A DNA stretch of 64,000 nt from Adiantum capillus-veneris. Taxonomy: Eukaryota > Streptophyta > Polypodiopsida > Polypodiales > Pteridaceae. The DNA is taken from positions 81,099,843-81,163,842 of the forward strand of contig CM043950.1 in the NCBI GenBank assembly GCA_014529385.2, given 5' to 3'. The notes below the pieces were generated by a model. It did no database searches. It had not been told where the DNA came from and saw only the letters and a program-made list of their open reading frames with translations. Position numbers and translations under genes: made by a program. Shown one piece after another: positions 42,134 through 53,962 of this stretch (the stretch's first letter is position 1; every line of letters begins with the position of its first letter).

Positions 42134-45100
42134 GGATCGTCTCATGGAATGTGCAGGGACTTGGTGGGCCCCAGTTTCAAGGTCAGCGGGGCCGACTGCG
42201 TCAGGAGCTTCAACGTTGCCTTGTGGGAGGAGAGATTGATCTCCTTATGCTTCAGGAGCACCATCTTTGTGAGAGCCGCATTAAACGTTGTGGTCAGCTC
42301 TTGCGTGGACGATATGATACTTTTTGGTCAGCTGCTTTTGGACCTGGAGGCATCCAGGGTGGGATATGTATGACTATTGCGGACTCTTTGCAGCAGGCCA
42401 TTGTGGACAGAAGGATTATTGTGTCAGGCAGGGCTCAGTGGATTACTATGCAGGTTCAGGGTTGCCTTGTGGGCTTCCTGAACATCTATGCGTCCAATGT
42501 GGCGAGTGCTCGAGCAGAGTTTTGGTCACAGATAGTTGAGTCTCTGCCGTAGGCAGAACACTGGTGCATAGGGGGGGACTTCAACATGTTGGAGGATCCT
42601 TCTGACAGGATTGGTGGTAGCCATGCTACTGTGCATGGAGTTGAGCTGGCAGCTTGGGAGAGGTTTTGTATGACTCTGAGGGTCTCGGGTGTTTGGCAGC
42701 ACTCTAGTTTTGTGAGGCCCCAAGACAGCCTTGCCTTCTCTTGTTCGGACCGCAAAGTGGGAGGAGTGAATCTATCGCGGATAGATCGCTTCTACACTAG
42801 TGACCACTTCAGTGACTTGGGAGGGACAATTGGCATTCTGGCAGAGACTTCCTTCTCGGACCATGCACCAGTGATCCTCACAGTGGCAGACAGGCAGAGG
42901 GGTGGGAGCACGTTGCTTCACATCCCAGAGAGGGTCTTGCTGGACTCTGCACTCAGAGAGCGAGTAGAGGCTCTCTGGACAGAGAGCTTGGACAGGCAAG
43001 ATTCTCCTCCTGACAGAGTGGCCTCAGGACTACCTCAGATTAGCCGTTTCTTTCTCTAGGAGTCTTTGGCTCGCCGGGCTACCCAGCTAGAGAGGAGGAG
43101 CAGCAACTCAAACGGGGCATTGCTTCGTTACAGAGGATGCAGGAGCAGCATCCAGATAGTCCTTGGCTGGAGGAACAGCTACAGCAGGCTCGACAGGAGC
43201 TTGCTAGCACAAAGAAGAGGCGACATGAGTTTGCTTTCCACCCACAGGCATCTCAGTGGACAGAGGTGGGCGACAGAGTGACTGGTGCTTTCTTTGAGGC
43301 AGTGGGACCTCGACATTCGCATGCCAAGGTCAGTCAGTTGAGGAGGTCCACCGGGTCAGTTGCTTCTGAGCCCGAGGATATGCGTGCAGTTGCTATTGAC
43401 TTTTATCGTGAGTTACTGTCTGCAGAGCCTGAGTCGGAGCGTCAGGATGCATGCGGGGAGCAGGTTTGGACACAGATGTCTTGTCTCGCGACTGAGGAGA
43501 TGCGTCAGAGGCTTGAGCTTCCACTTCAGCTTGAGGAGCTGCACACGGCTCTTAGGGCCCTCCCCGTGGTAGTTGTCCAGGTGAGGATGGGCTGACTCCC
43601 AGTTTTTTCTTGGAGTACTGGGACCTGCTTGGCCCAGATCTCTGTAGTGCTTTTCAGTACATTTTGCACACAAGAGTGATGCCTGACAGCATGAGTGAGG
43701 GCTTGATCTACCTCATTCCCAAGGAGGGTGGCTCCTTGGATGAGATTCGACAGTGGCGCCCCATCACCATCCTCAACTCAGCCTACAAAATTCTTGCCAA
43801 GGCTCTAAGTTTGAGGATTCAGCCACTTCTAGAGAGCCTTATACATGGGACTCAGACACGTTATGTCAAGGAACACAATATCCTTGACAACATCTTTACT
43901 TTTTGGGAGGCTTCTGCCCTAGCACGGCTCCGTGGTGAGGACCTAGTGATTTTCTTCTCGATTTTGAGAAGGCATACGACAGAGTTGACTGGGACTTTCT
44001 AGAGGGAACTCTACGCAGGATGGGCTTCCCAGATGCTTGGATCAGAGGGGTGTCAGCTTTGTACAGATAGGCTCACAGTCAGGTACTTTTGGCAGGAGGT
44101 AGAGGTGATCGCTTCATGCTCACACATTCGGTCAGACACGGCTGTCCTCTTACCCCCTTCCTCTTTATGTTCTATGCGTAGGCGATGAGCAGGTTTTTGG
44201 TGTCACAGCAGGTTGGTCTACGGGACTTAGCACTCCCTATTCAGGGAGATGAGCTACTGGACGCTGAGTTTGCCGACGACTCAGCCTTGTACTTGGATGG
44301 CCAAGAGGCCAACCTTCACAGGTGTGAGCAGGCTCTCGAGACCTGCTCTTGTGCATCGGGCGCACTGATCAACTGGAGAAAGACAGTGGCTTTCTCGATT
44401 GGTAGTGCTCCTATGCCCGATTGGATGCCAGGAGAGGGTTTTAGGTGGATTCCCCCAGGGACTGCAGTTCGGTACTTGGGCTGTCAAGTCAGTTTAGACT
44501 TGTCTCCCAAGCAGCAGATTGCTCCCCTCCTCCTGTCTATCAGGAGGAAGTTGTTACATTGGAGCTCAGCACGACTTTCTTTGGCTAGCAGAGCAGTATT
44601 GGCCAACCAGGTGTTATTGGCGACTATGTGGTACATCACTTCTTGCTGGATCTTCTCGAGTTCTTGTATCAGCCAAGAAGGGTTGCTAATCAGGAACTTC
44701 CTTTGGTCAGGACGTGACACTCAGATAGCCCGAACCAAAGTGGCTTGGCAGGTCATCACTCTTCCTTGTTCACAGGGAGGGCTTGGGATCATTGACCCAG
44801 CACAGCAGAGCAGAGCCCTTCTTGGGAAGTTCATAGTCAGAGGACTTCTTCCAGGTGAGGAGCCCTGGAAGGAGTTCTTGCTACAGCAGCTTCGTGCTAG
44901 GGTGCCTTAGGCTAGAGGCCCCTGGCGACCTTCGACCAGATGGATCTTCACAGAGATGCGCAAAGTTGGTTTGAGCAGGAGACTGGAAGACCGTTTCGCT
45001 GTGAGTTTGCTTCCATCTTGGGCGCTCTTGCGGCGAGCCTAGAGCAGAGACAGCCTACTTGCACGAAGGAGCCCCTAAGGCAGCCCCTTGTCTGGAACCC

Positions 45101-45347
45101 CATGGTTAGCACTCAGAGAGGCCACTTGGTTGGTAGTTCGCCTCATGTTTCCTGGGGTCCCATGGCAGAGGGTCCAGCGCGCTCTCTAGGTGACTGGTTA
45201 GAGTTCACAGGCTTGTCAGAGGAGGTGCAAGGTTTCCTTCAAGCTTCAGAGTGGGCGACGCTTACAACGAGTTGCAGTAGAGGCCCTGCAGGTGGCAGAG
45301 TGCTGTTTTCAAAGGATCCAAGTAGTGGGCATCTATGGGATGACGTG
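42130..45347 (+). pseudogene. LINE C1 ORF2: endonuclease and reverse transcriptase
   Basis: Starts MRIVSWNVQGLGG, the first motif of an APE-type endonuclease, followed by LLMLQEHHLCESRI, CIGGDFNMLEDPSDR and IDRFYTSDH with SDHAPVIL. RT follows: GLIYLIPKEGG, RQWRPITILNSAYKILAKAL (43740), DFEKAYDRVDWDFLEGTL (43960, in a second frame), ELLDAEFADDSALYLDG (44250) with catalytic ADD, then VRYLGCQV and AVLANQVLLATMWYITSCWI. In-frame TAG codons at 42550 and 43057, and frameshifts near 43590, 43980 and 44910, inactivate it. Homology to LINE C2 stops near 45347, so the zinc-knuckle 3' end is missing. Confidence 0.9.
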
Positions 45348-45466
45348 GCAACTGCACGGATTTCCGCAATTTGCATTGACATGATGACGTGACAAATGTA
45401 CGGATTTCCACAATTCGCGCTGACATGATGACGTGGCAGTGTACAGACTTCCGCAAAACACGCTAA
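45341..45466. repeat. 44-bp tandem repeat with TGACGTGGCA cores
   Basis: Starts at 45341, 45385 and 45429, exactly 44 bp apart. Each has a TGACGTG core, then a CGGATTTCC(A/G)CAA-like or AGACTTCCGCAA segment. TGACGTGGC is a bZIP-type binding core in plants, so clustered binding is conceivable. It begins exactly where the LINE C1 homology ends. Confidence 0.8.
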
Positions 45467-45611
45467 TAGCTTTTGGGCTCTAGTGCTTTTGAGGACCAGA
45501 TGCTTTAAGCTTAATGCTTTTCATGTAACTGCTTTTCAATGCCAAGGGCCTTTAAATATGTGCAAAGGACTCACACTTCCGGTGAAGGTGCAGAGCGTGA
45601 GTATCGGCATT

Positions 45612-45693
45612 GTACCAAGTTCAAGTAATATAAAGAAGTATCGAAAGGGGCGCCAAGGGTTGGGGCCAGTACTCTCTGGGGTGAAATTCCGCC
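45612..45693 (-). repeat. ~83-bp dispersed repeat, copy 2
   Basis: Reverse complement of the 40060-40144 segment, sharing TGGCGCCCCTTTCG and TGGCCCCAA. Confidence 0.75.
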
Positions 45694-45709
45694 ACTCTGT
45701 GTTGCTTAT

Positions 45710-45766
<57 letters not shown>
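45710..45766. repeat. (CT)n microsatellite
   Basis: About 28 CT repeats. Confidence 0.95.
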
Positions 45767-45770
<4 letters not shown>

Positions 45771-46592
45771 TCAGTTGTTATTGAAGTGCTAAAAGTCTAT
45801 TGTCTGTTCTTTTCTTTTGGCACGTGGGGTCCGTCTTGTGAAAGATCCAACCAAAGTTGAGACTATATATAGCTTCATAAGTTCAGAATAGTCTGAACTC
45901 ACGAATTATAAGAGGGAATAAAGCACTCATAAAACTATAAAAGCAAGGGACACATGAAAAGAAAAGAAAAACAAAAACAAACTAACTAACTAACTAAATC
46001 ACTTTGATCGCTTCGAAACAAAACTAGATAAAACAAAACATTATTAACTTAAAAATGTTTTCAAAAAAGTATGTGTAAAATAAGTTGACGCAACTTACTT
46101 GGCTTAAAACAAGTACTCAACTTTAAGCAAAAAAAGGATAAGACATCTTAAAAACTTAATCCTAGAAATCAAACTTCACACAACAACCTATAACGGAACA
46201 CATTCTTAAGTCCTCGGGTAAGCTAAATATGAAATCGAAAAATGAATACTACTACAAACCTACGAAGAGCAAAGAACCAAACTTGACAATATGTGATCTC
46301 AACTTCACTGCTTGTCCAAACAGGAAGAATAAGATTATCACCTTTATCATGCATAGCTTGGACAACAGCTATGACATCCCTACTCACGTCGTCAGTGCCC
46401 AAGAGTAGGTGCAGGTTTATATAGAGGTCATTCATGCTTTGAACGTACTCTACAAAACCAACGAGCTGAGTTTCTATCACCCTCCGGAGGTGATGGGCAT
46501 ACTCAGCCATGATAAAGGCTAGCAATTGTCAAGCTATAGTGAAAATACTAGAAGCGCTAAAGATCAAAACAACAACATAAGGTGTTATTAAG
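45767..46592 (-). other. Spacer with one weak minus-strand frame
   Basis: A 100-codon minus frame (46223-46525) reads EYAHHLRRVIETQLVGFVEY, then DVIAVVQAMHDKGDNLILPV. It lies just downstream of the atypical RT on the same strand and could be part of that element, but no known domain is visible. The rest is AT-rich and featureless. Confidence 0.25.
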
Positions 46593-47575
46593 TCAAACAA
46601 TAAGTGGGCTTTTTAGCTCCCCACTTCTATTGAATTTACTACTGATTATCTTGAACATTCCAAAGGAAGAAACACTAAAAATAAACTTACTACGATGCAA
46701 AAATGAACGAACTTTTTTCATGATTCTTTTGAATGAGTATCCTTTCTCAACTAGTAAAGAAATAAGATGGCAATATTGAACAACAAAAGTAGATTTACTA
46801 GAACAAAGACGAGAAAATCTAAATAGTTGAGAGCAAATGACACCGTACTTAGCTAAAAGAGAAATGTTCGAAGAAATGTGAGGCATGCGGATGATTTTTA
46901 GATTGGCATATTCTGGTTCAAGGCGCTTATCATAGATATCTACTTCTAATCCCAAGGGAGTCTGAAAAATCTTAAGGTCTAAAAAGGTACAACAATCACT
47001 ATTTGTGGTACAGTTAAGTTCACAAAACTCCTTGGGATAAATCCCTCCGCCTACAGAACTCGAATTCAAGTACATAAAATCTTGAAAAGAAGGAACGTCA
47101 GGGACAAAAAGATCATCTACAAAGCGTCTTACATTGCATAACTTGTGCAAAAATATTGGGCAAGTGTTAGCAAGGACAAGACGCTCCATAAAATCAAACT
47201 CATAAGTAAAAAAATAGAAATTAGCAAGAAAAACAACACAATTGGTACCCATAGGGATACCAATTGTTTGCTTGAAAAGAGAGTCGCCGATGGTTATATA
47301 TAAATTGTCCAAAAGAAAATCTAACCAAGATATGATGTCAATGTCATCTACAATCCTGGTGAATCTCTTTCTTCCTTTGTCTACATCTACATTCTTATTT
47401 TTCAGCCATAAGAAGTCAAAGTTCAAGGCTGACTTTTCTACTAGCAATGCCTTGTACCTATCCTTCTCAAGCTTGTACGCAAAAACTTTTGAAATAAGAG
47501 ACTTGACTCCAAATTTAGCTTTGTGTATAGCGTTGTAAAGTCAAAAGTTTGGAGACATGAAGGAGAAGATTTCTC
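46593..47575 (-). pseudogene. Atypical reverse transcriptase, Penelope-like or related lineage
   Basis: Minus strand. Motif A reads LQTFDFTTLYT (about 47550) in one frame. After a one-base shift the frame continues KFGVKSLISKVFAYKLEKDR, then QTIGIPMGTNCVVFLANFYF (motif B region, about 47260), RRFVDDLFVPDVPSF (catalytic VDD, about 47120), FLDLKIF, IYDKRLEPEYANLKIIR and a C-terminal thumb-like region with QLFRFSRLC and EKGYSFKRIMKKVRSF. The G(I/S)PMG...LAN plus (Y/V)DD pattern and the YDKR segment differ from the copia and LINE RTs here. They resemble RTs I associate with Penelope-like or similar eukaryotic retroelements; the exact clade is uncertain. No GIY-YIG endonuclease was found nearby. 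The upstream part is lost at 47576-47605. Confidence 0.6.
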
Positions 47576-47604
47576 CTTAAGGCTTCTTGAAGAGTTCAAA
47601 AACT

Positions 47605-48190
47605 TTAAAACAGGAATCACACCTACTGAATCAGTTGAGACTGTTCGTCATTGGTCCGATTTGAAGAATGTTCATGAAGTTTGAAGCTTTTAGGGTTTGT
47701 GCTCCTATTATCAATGGTCCATTCAAAAATTTGCAGAGATAGCTTCTCCTTTGCATGTGTTGACTCAAAAAGGGGTTTCTTTTACTTGGGGACCGTCAGT
47801 AATTGCAGCCTTTCAAACTCTCCAGGAAAAGTTGACCTTAGGACTAGTATTGGCTTTACCAGACTTGCAAAGCCCTTTGAAGTTCATTGTGATGCATGTG
47901 GTCCCAATTTGGGAGCAGACTTGATGCAAGAAGCCCATGTCATACCTTACGAGAGTAGGATGTTTTCACGCCCTGAACGGGTTGCACAAATTTATAACAA
48001 AGAGCTTTTGGCAGTTATCCATGCTCTTACACAGTGGCGACATTTTCGACTCAGAGTCGAGAAAAGCAAATGAGATAGGCTAACATTCTATCACAGTTTT
48101 ATTTCCAGATCGTCCATGTTCAGGGACAAAAAAATTGAGTGGCAGATGCGTTGCCTCGCAAGCCCTTGGTTTAGGCTATTTTCGCGATTC
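47605..48190 (+). pseudogene. Ty3/gypsy pol fragment (end of RT and RNase H)
   Basis: Reads GITPTESVETVRHWSDLKNV, then FCSYYQWSIQKFAEIASPLH and VLTQKGVSFTWGPSVIAAFQ, then a frame change to FEVHCDACGPNLGADLMQEA, HVIPYESRMFSRPERVAQIY, NKELLAVIHALTQWRHF. This is the connection/RNase H region of gypsy RT. It starts back-to-back with the atypical RT on the other strand and ends about 110 bp before LINE C2. No LTR, integrase or gag accompanies it. Confidence 0.88.
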
Positions 48191-48295
48191 ATCATAGAAG
48201 CTTCGAGGATATGGTAGATCAGTACGCCACAGATCTTGATTTGTAGACTCTTTAATCGGATGAAGAGTAGGGAGAGAGTTGCAAACTATTCCATT

Positions 48296-50442
48296 CGGGA
48301 CAGCGTGGCTTTCTGGGTTGGTAGTGCTCCTACCCGGAATGCTCGCCAAGTGAGGGCCTCAGGTGGATCCCCCCCAAGGACTCCAATACGATATCTTGGT
48401 TGTTAGGTTGGCTTGGACTTGTCCCCTGAGCAGCAGACTGCTCCCCTCCTGTCCATTAGGAGGAAACACTGGAGTTTGGCATGGCTCTCTTTGGCAGGTA
48501 GAGTTGCAATAACCAACCAGGTACTGTTGGCTACTATGTGGTACATCACTTCTCGTTGGATCTTCTCCAGCTCCTGTATCAGCCAGCTAGAGGCTGATCA
48601 AAAAATTTTCTTTGGTCAAGGCGCGACACCCAGTTAGCTTGGGCCAAAGTGGCCTAGCAGGTCATCACCTTACCATGTTCTGCGGAGGGCCTAGGGATCA
48701 TTGACCCAACACAGCAGAGTAGAGCCCTCCTTGGGAAGTTTGTGGTCAAAGGACTGCTTCCAGAGGAGGAGCCCTGGAAGGATTTGTTGCTTCACCGGCT
48801 TCGAGCTCGAGTCCGTCATGCACAAGGCCCTTGGAGCCCTTCCATCAGGTGGATTTTTATAGAGATGCACAGAGTTGGTCTAAGCAAGAGGTTGGAGGAT
48901 AGGTTTGCTGCGAGCATGCTTAGGTCTTGAGAGCATTTGAGTGGCCTGGAGCAGCACCAACCCACTTGCACGGAAGAGCAGTTGAGGCAGCCCCTTGTTT
49001 GGTAGGCCTCATGTTTCTTGGGGTCCCATGGCAGAGGGTCCAACCCGCACTCTCGACAACGGGCTTCAGTTTTGAGGATTGTTCGAGAAGGTTCAGAGCA
49101 TTCAGCTATGAGGCGTGAGGGGTGTATAGAGCATGTGTCACAATATTACAGAGGCTTTACAAGCTGCTTAGCTAACCCCTCTAGAGGGAGCATCTCCCAG
49201 ATGTATGGGGACCTTCACGTGACTTGAGGTCCTCATTGCAGTTCGTTCCTTGCTCGGAGTCTGTACCCCACATATTCTTTGAGGTTCAGGGAGAGGGTCG
49301 CCTTCACAAAGTCTCAATAGAGGCTCCACAGAGTGCAAAGTGTTGCTTTCAAAGGATACAAGTTGTGGGTATCTATGGGACAACTTGTGTCATAGATCAT
49401 GACCTAGCAAACCTTGAGACAGGCCAGCCTGAGAGAGCTGCCCTCTAGTACGAGTACAGTGGGACACTGGAGTGATTCTGGAGAGATCTCTTCTCTTCAA
49501 TCGATCACCTTGGGATCCCCTTTTTCCATACACAATTCGACTGGGGTGCCACATACTGGTAGCACGAAGAGAGGCTCGTCCTGCTGCAACACTTCATTGG
49601 CAAGAGGTCAGTCTCACAGCTGAGTTCTTGTCAGGTTTTTGGGAGCGGTTGTGGGATTGCAGGAAGCCGAGTAGAGTTACTATGTTCCAGTGGCTAGTTG
49701 CACACAGAGCTACAACAGTTGGGAGTTGGCTAGAACACAGTGGCTTCTCGGCAGCCTGTGCAGCTTGTGGCCATCCTTTGGAGAGTGAATGTCACTTTCT
49801 TTGGGACTGTCCCATGGCACAGCAGGTTTGGCTTTGGGTTCTTCGACTGAAGCCAACTCTTCCCACAGCTCGATCGTACACTTGGGATGCTGCAGCCTGG
49901 TCCACTCTCACAGGCCCTGCGCTCCATTTTGAGTTGGGTTCCACCAGCAGGATGATAGTGATCTAGGGTGGTTGAAACTTGACCTACACTCTAGGTTGCC
50001 ATAGAGCTTACTGCCAGAAGTGGTGCAGTGAGAGAAGTGTGTTGGGAGCTCATCTGTGGCACACTCTAGTTCATTTGGCAAGCTTGTTGTTTCCGCATCT
50101 TCGAGGCTCGCCTTGTTCCACTGGCAAAGACTGTTTGTGACTTTTGGTTGGAGCTAATTCACACTCTCAAGGGTCAGTTCGAGAGACATCAAGGCACCTC
50201 CGCCGCATGCGGGAGCACAGAGAGGCTTTCCTGCGACTAGTCTAGGGTGCGCCTAGATGGCACTACCGCCACCAATGTGGCTTTTTCCTCCTCCCATTTT
50301 GTAATTTAGCCCTCATTGTACATATTTTGTTTACTCATTGGGAGAGGAGAGTCTCCCATGTTTTTTATTTAGCCCTCTCTAGTAGAGGTCTTCTGGGTAG
50401 TTTTATTAACTAATGGAAAGATCTTTTTCTCGGAAAAAAAAG
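48296..50442 (+). pseudogene. LINE C2: 5'-truncated copy of the LINE C family
   Basis: Homology to LINE C1 begins at a point equivalent to 44390 in C1. Fragments read LLATMWYITSRWIFSSSCIS (48530), VKGLLPEEEPWKDLLL (48745) and, beyond the C1 breakpoint, the C-terminal domain: FWERLWDCRKPSRVTMFQWL, AACAACGHPLESECHFLWDC and AQQVWLWVL (49630-49840), a zf-RVT motif. Multiple frameshifts and stops. The 3' end is marked by an A run at about 50434-50442 after TTTTTCTCGG. Complete LINE C can be pieced together descriptively: C1 supplies ORF1, EN and RT, and C2 the zinc-knuckle tail. Confidence 0.87.
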
Positions 50443-50548
50443 CCGAGAAATTTCCAATGCTCTCATATTTACCATTGGTTGCTAAAACAGTTTTTGGTGA
50501 ACACAACCATCTGCCATCCTTTTGATCGAAATCCTTAGCAAACTTGCA

Positions 50549-50700
<152 letters not shown>

Positions 50701-50908
50701 ACACATGAGTTTATAGCTGCAATTTGCCGGCAAGCCTTGAGAGTAAGTGACACCCATATTAAATGCGGCGTGGAGTAACGGGATCGACAATCGGGGCTGC
50801 GGGGCGGGATCTCGAGGCGCACTAAATTTGGCCAACGGGAAAAACGAGGCGCGCCGTCAAAAAGGCGAGGCGCATTAAACATGGCCAACGGGAAAAACGA
50901 GGCGCGGC

Positions 50909-50974
50909 GGGACGATTTGAACCCAAGACCTGGCCGTCCGAGTTTAGGGTCACATGGGCTAACCACCTCACCCG
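50909..50974 (-). repeat. tRNA-like SINE head candidate
   Basis: The minus strand GGTGAGGTGGTTAGCCCATG is A-box-like and TTGGGTTCAAATCGTCCC B-box-like. Flanking CG-rich sequence (GAGGCGCG motifs at 50815-50905) is duplicated. No acceptor stem was found, so not a functional tRNA. Confidence 0.45.
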
Positions 50975-51199
50975 CGCATGCATTGTGTACTCACAACCGT
51001 TTTTATAACATTATATTATAAAATAAATTGCATTTCCCAAGTTGTCCAGGTTTAGTGCGTGTCCAGGTTCAGTTTTTTTATTTGATTTTTGGGGCTGCGA
51101 TCTTCTCGGTTTTCGCGCGTGAGCTTTTCCACCTTTGATCCCATTGCCTCCCCCTCTTAAATATGGGTGTTACTTAGTCCTGAGGGCCTACAAGCGACT

Positions 51200-51439
51200 C
51201 TGTCTACGCAAGGAAGCTGCAATCAGTGCTCTCCCTCTCTACGTGAGTCTATAGCTGCAATTTTCCTTCTGCAATATATATATACACAAACACACACACA
51301 CACACACACACATGAGTTTATAACTGCAATTTGCCTGCAAACGACTGTCTACGCAAGGAAGCTGCAATCAGTGCTCTCTCTCTACGTGAGTCTATAGCTG
51401 CAATTTGCCTTTTGTCTGCGCAAGGGCGCTACCATCAAT

Positions 51440-51503
<64 letters not shown>

Positions 51504-51505
51504 CA
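51200..51505 (+). repeat. Degenerate tandem repeat ending in (CT)n
   Basis: Two copies of CTACGCAAGGAAGCTGCAAT, TCAGTGCTCTC and TACGTGAGTCTATAGCTGCA at 51207 and 51350. A third, diverged partial copy lies at 51414. Related TATAGCTGCAATTTGCC occurs at 50713. About 30 CT repeats end the block (51440-51500). Confidence 0.8.
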
Positions 51506-51509
51506 AACC

Positions 51510-52739
51510 AATATGACCACTAAGCCAAGCCCATCAAAAACATGGTACTAGCCAATGGAGGGGGAGTATACTAAGTTGCCGATCTGATTTTGAGAACACA
51601 TACATGCTAGCATTGAAGATGGGAAAGTACTATGTAAAATAGAAAACTATGGTAGAGAATGTTTGACCTACAAAAAAGCTTGCAATAAAAATTCTACCAA
51701 TACTCCTCACCAAATGCACTGCCTTTTAAATATTCTCACCAAACATGTTCCTTCGTTACAAAAATTGACTTCCCATTTTTGTGATATTTCGTACTACTTC
51801 CAAGCGCCTAGGCTTTTGAAAGAATAGGAATTTTTGTGATATTCCATTAGGAAGGGTACTACTTCCAAGTTCCTTGGCTTTTGAAATAGAAAGCCCTTCA
51901 AATCCTACCACGGTCCGAGTCAAGGTCGGAGTCAATATCAATTGCCGTTTTTTCAAATTATGGCAAGGTATGGTTATATGTGGCCATCTCATCAACGGAT
52001 CTCACCCTCGCCTTTGTTGGCATTGACTGCTTGCAGGGAGAGAAATACGCATGGTGCCTATCAAATGTTGTACACATTTTTAAGGCTTTTAGAAGCGATT
52101 TTAAAATGCTTTTATTTTTTATGGCTTTTAGAAGCTATCTTGACATCTTGGACAGGAAGCTCATCAACAGCATAAACCAAACCATACATATCAATCAAAG
52201 CAATGGCATGCGAGTATAAACCACAATCTGCATATATTTCGGGAAGGTGAGACCTTTTTTTCCAAGAGCCCATGTCCAACAACTTGTATTCTCATGTTGA
52301 CTTCTCGCATAAAGCCAACAATGTAAGCATCGGAAATCGTGTTTACAAAGAGGCCCCCACTTTACATTTAATAAAGACAACATAGAGCTTCTTTGTCTTC
52401 CTTACGCTTGGTATAGCCTGTTGTTCAAGAGACATCATAGGTAGGAAGCTCATCAAGACGTGCACTAATAAGAATGCCAACATTCCATTCATGAAGCTCT
52501 CAAGCACTTCGTGTTTTAGTGGAAAGACCAAAAACAGATTATATTATGGACGCTGACGTACTAGAACCTGAAGAAGAAGAAGAAACTTATCTCCATACCC
52601 AAAGAAAGAGATACAAGCATTGAGGCGCTAGTTTACCTATGTGAAGAGAAACAGTGAGCCGCACTTGGTTGCCATCACGTATCACAGAGAGCGAGGGGGG
52701 AGTGGGGGGGGGTTTGTCAAGAATAAGAGGGACAAGAAG
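51510..52739. other. Stretch without supported feature
   Basis: No recognised coding motif. A short duplication around GGCTTTTAGAAGC (52080-52140) is visible. Several 60-80 codon frames occur but look random. Confidence 0.3.
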
Positions 52740-53430
52740 CTCTAGATTGTTTTCATTCAATGCAAAGTCCTCTCTTCAAATGCACCACACCTATGCTTGC
52801 ATTGGTGGGATTATGTGACAAATTAACTTGGGCATCCAAATTCATGATGAGATTGTTGAAAAGGTCTTTCTTGCCATTACTTTTGTTGACATATATGCCA
52901 AATGCAGTTCATGCCAAAGAGTGCTTGCCAAGCTCCAAAGTCACAATGTCGTCTATTAATGTGCATGGTTAAGGGCCAGAAATCATTGGGCTACTCTTAA
53001 CGAGTCTGAAGTGAGGGTGTCTCTCCAAATGCAATCAACACAACTAGGCTTGCACTTTATGATTGCAAGACATGCCTAACAGGGGTGTGGATAGGAAATG
53101 GCCAAAAAGTGCTTAACAAGAATGTCATTTATTGGAGTGCATTGGCTGAAGGATATGCCTAAAAAGGGCAAATCCAAGACTCATTGGGTTGCTCTCACTA
53201 AATGTGGAGTGACGGTTTTTCTCTAGATGCAATCAAGTATGCTAGCATCCTGAAGACGAGAGACGATATGCAAGGACTTAGCATGGGCAAACATATTGAT
53301 GGTGGGGTCTCTCTTAAAGATCCAATCAATTATGCTTGCAAGGAAGGGCTTCTCTCTAGATGCAGTGTTTTGGACATGCTTAACGAGGGTTGGCCAAGGA
53401 GACCTGGACTATTTCTGTGGATGCCACAAG
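52740..53430 (+). pseudogene. PPR-repeat protein pseudogene
   Basis: One frame near 52830 reads NLGIQIHDEIVEKVFLAITF, then VDIYAKCSSCQRVLAKLQSH followed by NVV. This is the VD(M/I)YAKCG...F..L..HNVV pattern of plant PPR (PLS-class) repeats. A second block (about 53210-53320) reads FSLDAIKYASILKTRDDMQG, LSMGKHI, matching G.SPDAITYA.IL...GKQIH. Frame changes, stops and deletions separate the blocks, so it cannot encode a working RNA-binding protein. It sits about 550 bp from the copia insertion; a further PPR-like piece is at 63540. Confidence 0.7.
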
Positions 53431-53957
53431 AGGGCCCCCCCCCCCCCAAAATGCATTCATGTTTTTTAATATGCTCAATGCATGTAGTCACTAAGAAGGT
53501 CTATCTTTGTGCTTTTTTAAGCAAAGTTAGGAAGCTCAAGGCGGTTTTCAACAAATGCCAACCAAAGCTTCGCCAAAGCAAGTCAAGAATGGGGAGACGT
53601 GACAATCTTTCTTAGTCACTAAGCTATGCATTGAACAAAGAAACACACATGCATGGTTGATCTCACCCCCCACGAAAGCTACCCCTGGAGCTTTCCACCA
53701 ACTAGGTGTTTCAAAAGGCCGCTCACCATGCACGCTCTTTAGGCCCGCCCCCTAGCATGTGAAAATGAAATCTCATCAAGGCTGAAAACTTGAGTGCAAC
53801 CGTCCCAAGCATCTCAAGATGCTACTCACTGGCCTGTTCCCTTTGTAGCATTTCAAAACGAAAACACTTGAAGGTAGCACCTACCAGTGCATCATTTTTA
53901 AACGCTAAGTTGAGCAACCACCTCTTCTTGTAGAGTAGTACTCCAAGTTGCCATTTC
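53431..53957. other. Flank of the copia insertion, unassigned
   Basis: A short C run is at 53437-53446. No coding motif is clear; it may be further PPR-derived sequence. Confidence 0.3.
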
Positions 53958-53962
53958 CAATG

